From contig CALCZU010000081.1 of NCBI GenBank assembly GCA_937903155.1, positions 1 through 64,000 on the forward strand: a DNA stretch of 64,000 nucleotides, given 5' to 3'. Shown in pieces: positions 61,582 to 64,000 of the stretch. Within the stretch, counting starts at the first letter, position 1; each line of letters opens with the position of its first letter. The translations under genes and the position numbers were made by a program. The notes beneath the pieces were generated by a model. It was not told the DNA's origin. It was given only the letters and a program-made list of their open reading frames with translations, and did not search any database. This DNA is from an uncultured Bdellovibrionales bacterium. Lineage in GTDB: Bacteria > Bdellovibrionota > FAC87 > UBA2466.

Positions 61582-62158
61582 ATTCCGACTCCTTTCGATC
61601 TTTGACAGTGGAACCCAACCATTGAAGATAAGCGACGATCGCTTTTGCTTCGTATTTAGGAACTGGGACATTGTCTTTAATTTCGAAATACCAGCTGTAA
61701 CTCGGCATCACGCTTTGAGGAACGACGTTGGTAGGTTTGTACAAGTGCGCATACTGCCAGTCGTTAGATTTTTTTCCCGATTCTCTAGAGAGATCGGGAC
61801 CCACGCGTCTTGTTCCAAAAAGTTGGGGTAAGTTTAAGGCATTTTGAGATTCGCCGGGCATACTCACAGGCCCGTATCTCAGACTTTCGTTTGCGGTCGG
61901 TCGCACAAACTGGCTATGACAATGCCAACACGCTTCTGCGATATAAAGATCGCGTCCTTTAAAAAGAGCTGCTTTGTATTCGTCGACGGTTTTAAAGTCG
62001 TCTTTGAAATCTTCGGGCACTTCCCTTGCCACGTCTTGCCAGGCTTGAGTTCTATCCAGCATCCATACGGGGATCGCGGCAAGCCCAATCACTGCGCTAA
62101 AAAACATCAGAATTCCCGCAATTAAAAATACGCCACTAAATTTCTCGATGAATCCCAT
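61544..62158 (-). CDS. ccoO: cbb3-type cytochrome c oxidase subunit II (monohaem), CcoO-like
   Basis: A 204-residue protein with one N-terminal membrane anchor (residues ~8-33) and a cytochrome c domain: haem motif CWHCHSQFVRP near residue 78, GPDLSRESG and MPSYSWYF (Met ligand) are the standard CcoO signatures. It passes electrons to CcoN. It starts four bases after ccoN. Family length is ~200-240. Confidence 0.9.
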   Translation of the reverse strand: MGFIEKFSGVFLIAGILMFFSAVIGLAAIPVWMLDRTQAWQDVAREVPEDFKDDFKTVDEYKAALFKGRDLYIAEACWHCHSQFVRPTANESLRYGPVSMPGESQNALNLPQLFGTRRVGPDLSRESGKKSNDWQYAHLYKPTNVVPQSVMPSYSWYFEIKDNVPVPKYEAKAIVAYLQWLGSTVKDRKESEYDFEQEQLPPRQ

Positions 62159-62162
62159 CGCT

Positions 62163-63566
62163 TTAAGCTCCTATCGGTTGAGGGGTGAGTGAATTTTGTT
62201 TAGTCACCCTTGAATCTTGCCACGTGAGATAAATGTTGATCAAAAAGCAAACCTCGCCGACCAAGATCATAATTCCTGTAAATGTTCTCACCCACCAGAA
62301 AGGCATGGACGCGGCGACGGAATCGATAAAGGGGGAGAGTGATTTCCACATCATTCCCTGAACAAGTCCCGCGGACAAAAGGTCGATTTGCATGATGGAA
62401 ATCGCCAGGGTCTGCATCCAGAAATGCCAACGCGCGAGAGATTCGGAATAAATGGGAACTCCCCAGATTCGTGGCAGTAAGTAGTACATCCACGCTGTGA
62501 CCCAAAAGCTAAAAACTCCGAAGAGAACAAAATGCGAATGTCCCACGACCCAGTCGGTGAAGTGAATGATTGACTGAGCGGAGAGGGTGACTTGAACGGC
62601 GCACTGAACGCACGTAATGAGATAGGCCAAAGTGCCGAAAAAAATCCAGCGAACGACGTGGTTTGTCGCTAGCTGAGTCCAATCCGATGCGATGGTCGCG
62701 AAAAGATTAAAAACAACGGTATAAACAACGACATGAACCCCGATGCTCGCAACGATGCTGGCATATTGAGTCCACATTGGAATGGGAGAAAAAAGATAAT
62801 GATGAGCGCTATTCAATGGATAGAAGAAAGCAAGTCCCCAAAATCCAATAATTGAAAGCGCGTGACTGTAGAGTGGCTTTTTCATGACGACGGGGAGCAA
62901 GTAGTACACGCTGGCAATTCCTAACGGCGTGACAAAGAGCCCAACCAAATCGTGAATATACATCGACGAAATTGTGGCTCCGCTTGTACCCGCAAAGAAA
63001 TATTGGGGAAGAAAGTTCCCTAAAACATAAACGATGGGTGTCCAAATCAACGCGGCAGAAATATACCAAAGGCTGACGTACATTTTCGATGCACGCGTCT
63101 TGATGATGGGCACCATTAAATTAATCACTAAGAGAACAACGCCAATTGCAATGAAAGGATCTAAAACTGCTGGAGTCTCCGCCCATTCGAGACCTTGTGC
63201 ATGTCCCAAAAGGATTAAGGCGACAGCTCCCAGTACCAATCCATTGTACGCGAAGAATACGATTCTACTGAGAGTCGTATGAAGCACCCGATTTCCCGTC
63301 AACTTAGGAACAACGTAGTAAAGCACCGCGAAAAATCCGTTCGCGAGCCACCCGAAAGCGACCGCTTGAGTATGCACCATGCGAATTCTTCCAGGGCTTA
63401 AAAGTTCCACGCCGGGAAAAGGATACTTTTGAAGAAATTGGAGGGAAAAACTTAAGCCGGCAAGAATCGCAACAAAAATGTAGAGAATAGAAGCTAAAAA
63501 ATGCCAAGTCACGATTTGGTAATCGACAAGCGTTTTTGCTTCGGTTGTTTGAGGGCTTTGATTCAT
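62163..63566 (-). CDS. ccoN: cbb3-type cytochrome c oxidase subunit I, CcoN-like
   Basis: A 467-residue catalytic subunit with twelve membrane helices, on the short side of the cbb3 range. Haem and copper ligands can be matched: MVHTQAVAFGW (His65), SMYIHDLVGLFVTPLG, NSAHHYLFSP (CuB His pair) and VVGHSHFVLFG (haem pair). The segment reading WYxHN in typical cbb3 enzymes here reads MYIHD, and the YxxxGxHH segment reads YPLNSAHH, so the group is diverged. Its start overlaps the cytochrome c gene upstream (ATGA). Confidence 0.9.
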   Translation of the reverse strand: MNQSPQTTEAKTLVDYQIVTWHFLASILYIFVAILAGLSFSLQFLQKYPFPGVELLSPGRIRMVHTQAVAFGWLANGFFAVLYYVVPKLTGNRVLHTTLSRIVFFAYNGLVLGAVALILLGHAQGLEWAETPAVLDPFIAIGVVLLVINLMVPIIKTRASKMYVSLWYISAALIWTPIVYVLGNFLPQYFFAGTSGATISSMYIHDLVGLFVTPLGIASVYYLLPVVMKKPLYSHALSIIGFWGLAFFYPLNSAHHYLFSPIPMWTQYASIVASIGVHVVVYTVVFNLFATIASDWTQLATNHVVRWIFFGTLAYLITCVQCAVQVTLSAQSIIHFTDWVVGHSHFVLFGVFSFWVTAWMYYLLPRIWGVPIYSESLARWHFWMQTLAISIMQIDLLSAGLVQGMMWKSLSPFIDSVAASMPFWWVRTFTGIMILVGEVCFLINIYLTWQDSRVTKQNSLTPQPIGA

Positions 63567-64000
63567 GGAAGTTCATCCTTTTCGTTGTAGATTCCTGCAG
63601 TGATTCCCCTGAGATAAAAAATATAGGCGACGATCTCCCAACGTTGATTTTCTTTTAAAATGTCAGAGAATGCCGGCATGGGCGAACCGTCGAGTCCCGT
63701 CGTCATCACTTTAAAAATATCCTTCGCGCTTTTTCCACTCTTGATGAAAAGTTTGGAAAGGTTGGCAGGACGAATCGGTTGATCATAAGAATCGACTAAG
63801 ATTTCAGCCGAAGGTCCGTCTCCTCTTCCAGAGGTCCCATGACAGCTCACGCAGGCCGCGGCGAAGTGTTTTTTTCCGATTGCGGCGGCCTTAAGTAAAG
63901 ACGCCTTTGACTCAAAAATTTCTTTTGGAGGTTCGGCAATGGTCATCGCTAACGTTTCGGGTTTGCTTTCTTTAAAATCAGGCCGTAGTGAACGGATATA
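63563..64000 (-). CDS. Partial: cytochrome c protein of the oxidase operon
   Basis: The frame is open through the right window edge, so the 5' end is outside; an ATG at 63946 is internal to it. The visible ~145 residues have one haem motif CVSCHGTSGRGDGPS and a Met in SPMPAFSDIL, a mono-haem domain; the edge sequence YIRSLRPDFKESKPETLA suggests an upstream domain. Probably the electron donor to the oxidase, in the place of CcoP, which is not otherwise seen. Confidence 0.85.
   Translation of the reverse strand, partial: YIRSLRPDFKESKPETLAMTIAEPPKEIFESKASLLKAAAIGKKHFAAACVSCHGTSGRGDGPSAEILVDSYDQPIRPANLSKLFIKSGKSAKDIFKVMTTGLDGSPMPAFSDILKENQRWEIVAYIFYLRGITAGIYNEKDELP

Noticed and set aside
1..64000. 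CRISPR arrays, insertion sequences, rRNA, tRNA
   Set aside because: No regularly spaced repeats, transposase motifs, terminal inverted repeats or cloverleaf sequences were found by reading both strands; short tRNA-like folds cannot be fully excluded by eye.

Overview
The window looks like chromosome of a Gram-negative bacterium with a very large secretome, most likely a Bdellovibrionota (Bdellovibrio/Oligoflexia-type) relative. The reasons are many orphan proteins with signal peptides or lipoboxes, a regulator resembling the N-terminal part of the TIGR02147 family, frequent GTG and TTG starts, exported WD40-like, TIG and kelch proteins, and a cbb3-type oxidase cluster. No rRNA, tRNA, CRISPR array, transposase or phage structural gene was seen. 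The taxonomic call is an inference from gene content.

Layout. 1-4.9 kb: surface-polysaccharide genes for a diacetamido-uronic acid sugar nucleotide (an epimerase-glycosyltransferase fusion cut by the window edge, then wbpE-, wbpB- and wbpD-like genes) meeting a convergent pglD/neuD-like acyltransferase. 4.9-13 kb: an exported nuclease, orphan secreted proteins, an exported GHKL-like protein, a dihaem cytochrome c and a giant TIG-kelch lipoprotein. 13.2-16.4 kb: a DUF924 gene and a blaI-blaR1-like pair whose sensor carries a PBP-like transpeptidase domain, preceded by twin palindromic operators. 17-23.6 kb: an exported propeller protein, a thioredoxin-like protein, a histidine kinase with a convergent response regulator, a LysR regulator and an SGNH hydrolase. 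23.6-24.1 kb: a fluoride riboswitch and crcB. 24.3-30 kb: a decapitated propeller gene back to back with a decapitated O-antigen-ligase pseudogene, then a 989-residue propeller protein with a possible His/Cys peptidase tail. 30-33 kb: a ParB-like gene and an HTH-hydrolase pair. 33-41.6 kb: exported proteins including a tandem paralogue pair and a decayed duplicate. 42.6-43.9 kb: an exosortase-like membrane protein directly behind a Cys-rich candidate substrate. 44-53.8 kb: a TetR regulator, an exported GNAT-like protein, a serine hydrolase, a DUF4214-like lipoprotein, a PLP enzyme and a frameshifted NlpC/P60-like gene. 54-59 kb: ahcY under a SAH riboswitch, a peptidase-like hydrolase, a GAF histidine kinase with a response regulator and a K+-channel-like protein. 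59.3-64 kb: an overlapping minus-strand operon of cytochrome c, ccoN, ccoO and seven small or unknown membrane proteins.

How the genes work together. The first block builds and probably transfers an acidic amino sugar for a surface glycan. The blaI-blaR1 pair is a self-contained cell-wall or beta-lactam sensing circuit. Two metabolite-responsive RNA switches, for fluoride and S-adenosylhomocysteine, appear to act by uncovering the Shine-Dalgarno sequence. The oxidase operon forms a terminal respiratory module. The strongest candidate for an undescribed system is the two-gene exosortase-substrate cassette at 42600-43929. Signs of gene decay recur: a LOG-family remnant, a truncated paralogue at 6.7 kb, an internally deleted duplicate at 39.3 kb, a nonsense codon at 26006 and a one-base frameshift near 52.66 kb.
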